Below, in pieces: positions 4,945-5,806 of a stretch of DNA of 5,806 bases. The notes under the pieces are model-generated. The model did not search any database. It was not told the origin of the DNA and saw only the letters and a program-made list of their open reading frames with translations. Both the position numbers and the translations under genes were made by a program. The stretch covers positions 1 to 5,806 of the forward strand of contig CALFXN010000116.1 in the NCBI GenBank assembly GCA_937957815.1, given 5' to 3'. Numbering within the stretch: position 1 is the stretch's first letter; the number at the start of each line of letters is the position of its first letter. The stretch is from an uncultured Synergistales bacterium (GTDB lineage Bacteria; Synergistota; Synergistia; Synergistales; Aminobacteriaceae).

Positions 4945-5806
4945 CTATTCCCCCTCCGTCGCAACGATGGCCCCATAGGGGCAGACATTCCGGCACACGC
5001 CGCAGGACACGCAGAAGCGATCTTCGATGAACGCCTTCTTCTTCGCCTCGTCGAACACGAGCCCGGGACAGTTGAAGAAGTTGATGCAGAACTTGCACCC
5101 GACGCACGCGTCCTGGTTCACGCGAACGCGGATCGTCTCCTGCTTCCGGCGAAGGAGCATACACGGATGCCGGAAGATGACGACAGCCGGAGTTCCGTTG
5201 GCCTTCGCGTACTCCCAGGCCTCCTTGACGGCGCTCTTTCCTGCCGCGACGTCGTAGGCTCCGACGGCCTTCACGAACGACACGCCGCACCCCCGGCAGA
5301 CCCCTTCGATATCGACGACCGCACCAGTCTCGCCCTTGCGGAGCTTGTCGCCGACGGCGGGGTTCGCCTGTCCGCCGGTCATCGCCGTGATTCCGTTGTC
5401 GAGAATCGCGAGGACCATCGCGTGCTTGTTGTAGACGGCGCTCACGAGTCCGGGAATCCCCATGTGGAAGAACGTTGAATCACCGATCGTCGCGACGACG
5501 GGCTTGAGGTCGGCACCGCTCGCCTTCTGCGCCATGAAGAATCCGGACGAGATCGTCACTGACGCGCCCATATCAATGACGGCGTCGACGCCCTTCTGGT
5601 TGATTCCGAGCGTGTAGCAGCCGATATCCGACGGATTGATCGCGGCCGGGAGCGATTGCCGAATCGAGAAGAAGCTCGCGCGGTGCGGGCACCCCGGACA
5701 GAGCATCGGTTTCCTGGGAGTGATCCTGAGTTCCTCGAGCGCGGCCTTGAGGTCAGGATCCGGTCCGTCCGGCCCGGTGATGCCGCGAGCCTTCGAGATG
5801 ATCCCC
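4945..5806 (-). CDS. iorA: Indolepyruvate:ferredoxin oxidoreductase alpha subunit, C-terminal part (5' end outside window)
   Basis: The reading frame is open to the window edge, so only the last 286 residues are visible; the full family is roughly 600 residues. IorA with IorB oxidatively decarboxylates aryl-pyruvates (indolepyruvate, phenylpyruvate) with CoA and ferredoxin, in the cytoplasm of anaerobes degrading aromatic amino acids. In visible numbering, the family motif LCPGCPHR is at 35-42. The thiamine diphosphate/Mg site shows GDST at 108-111 followed by LDNG at 135-138. A C-terminal two-cluster ferredoxin domain follows: Cys 234, 237, 240, 245 (C-x2-C-x2-C-x4-CP, the spacing I expect for IorA) and Cys 265, 268, 271, 275 (C-x2-C-x2-C-x3-CP). 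All eight cluster cysteines are present, so the visible part looks functional. It ends in TAG, 3 nt before iorB. An ATG at 5706 is internal, not the start, because homologous sequence continues upstream of it. Confidence 0.95.
   Translation of the reverse strand, partial: GIISKARGITGPDGPDPDLKAALEELRITPRKPMLCPGCPHRASFFSIRQSLPAAINPSDIGCYTLGINQKGVDAVIDMGASVTISSGFFMAQKASGADLKPVVATIGDSTFFHMGIPGLVSAVYNKHAMVLAILDNGITAMTGGQANPAVGDKLRKGETGAVVDIEGVCRGCGVSFVKAVGAYDVAAGKSAVKEAWEYAKANGTPAVVIFRHPCMLLRRKQETIRVRVNQDACVGCKFCINFFNCPGLVFDEAKKKAFIEDRFCVSCGVCRNVCPYGAIVATEGE

Noticed and set aside
4945..5706. ATG 5706 as the start of a short stand-alone IorA-like protein.
   Set aside because: The frame stays open upstream to the window edge, and the conserved LCPGCPHR motif begins right at this Met, which is internal in IorA.

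Overview
All genes recognised here lie on the minus strand, so the window is read biologically from 5806 down to 1. The DNA is GC-rich and tightly packed, and I see no tRNA, rRNA, CRISPR array, insertion sequence or prophage. The gene set points to a strictly anaerobic, amino-acid-fermenting bacterium: an indolepyruvate:ferredoxin oxidoreductase pair (iorAB) next to a housekeeping block in the order lepB-rbgA-rnhB-ylqG-like-ylqH-like-yraN-comM. The rbgA-rnhB-ylqG-ylqH order recalls the Bacillus subtilis ylqF-rnhB-ylqG-ylqH cluster. A GC-rich anaerobe with iorAB suggests Synergistota or a clostridial relative; this is inference from gene content, not a phylogenetic result.

Right part (5806-4333): the C-terminal half of iorA (cut by the window edge) and complete iorB, 3 nt apart, form an operon. 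It is closed by a strong intrinsic terminator just downstream of iorB (4333-4361). IorAB oxidises aryl-pyruvates from aromatic amino acid transamination to acyl-CoA and passes electrons to ferredoxin.

Middle (4403-3867): a lone GspH/FimT-like pseudopilin. Its hydrophobic helix and G|FTLVE cleavage site are clear, but its start is not. The terminator of iorAB sits inside its only in-frame leader, and a well-placed SD plus GTG lies one nucleotide out of frame across a run of six T.

Left part (3870-1): a good sigma-70-type promoter (TTGAAA-17-TATAAG) leads into signal peptidase I (lepB), the ribosome-assembly GTPase RbgA/YlqF, RNase HII, a FliK-C-like protein (YlqG position), a stand-alone FlhB C-terminal-like protein (YlqH position), the YraN nuclease-fold protein and the start of ComM. 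From rbgA to comM every junction is a 4-nt stop/start overlap (ATGA, GTGA, GTGA, ATGA, TTGA), five in a row, implying one mRNA with translational coupling. The operon joins protein export, 50S assembly, RNA/DNA hybrid removal, an orphan pair resembling flagellar export switch parts, and competence/recombination genes.

The most interesting points are the orphan FliK-like/FlhB-C-like pair, the unresolved pseudopilin start at the terminator, the G4 motif of RbgA (AKRD instead of NKxD) and the run of overlaps.
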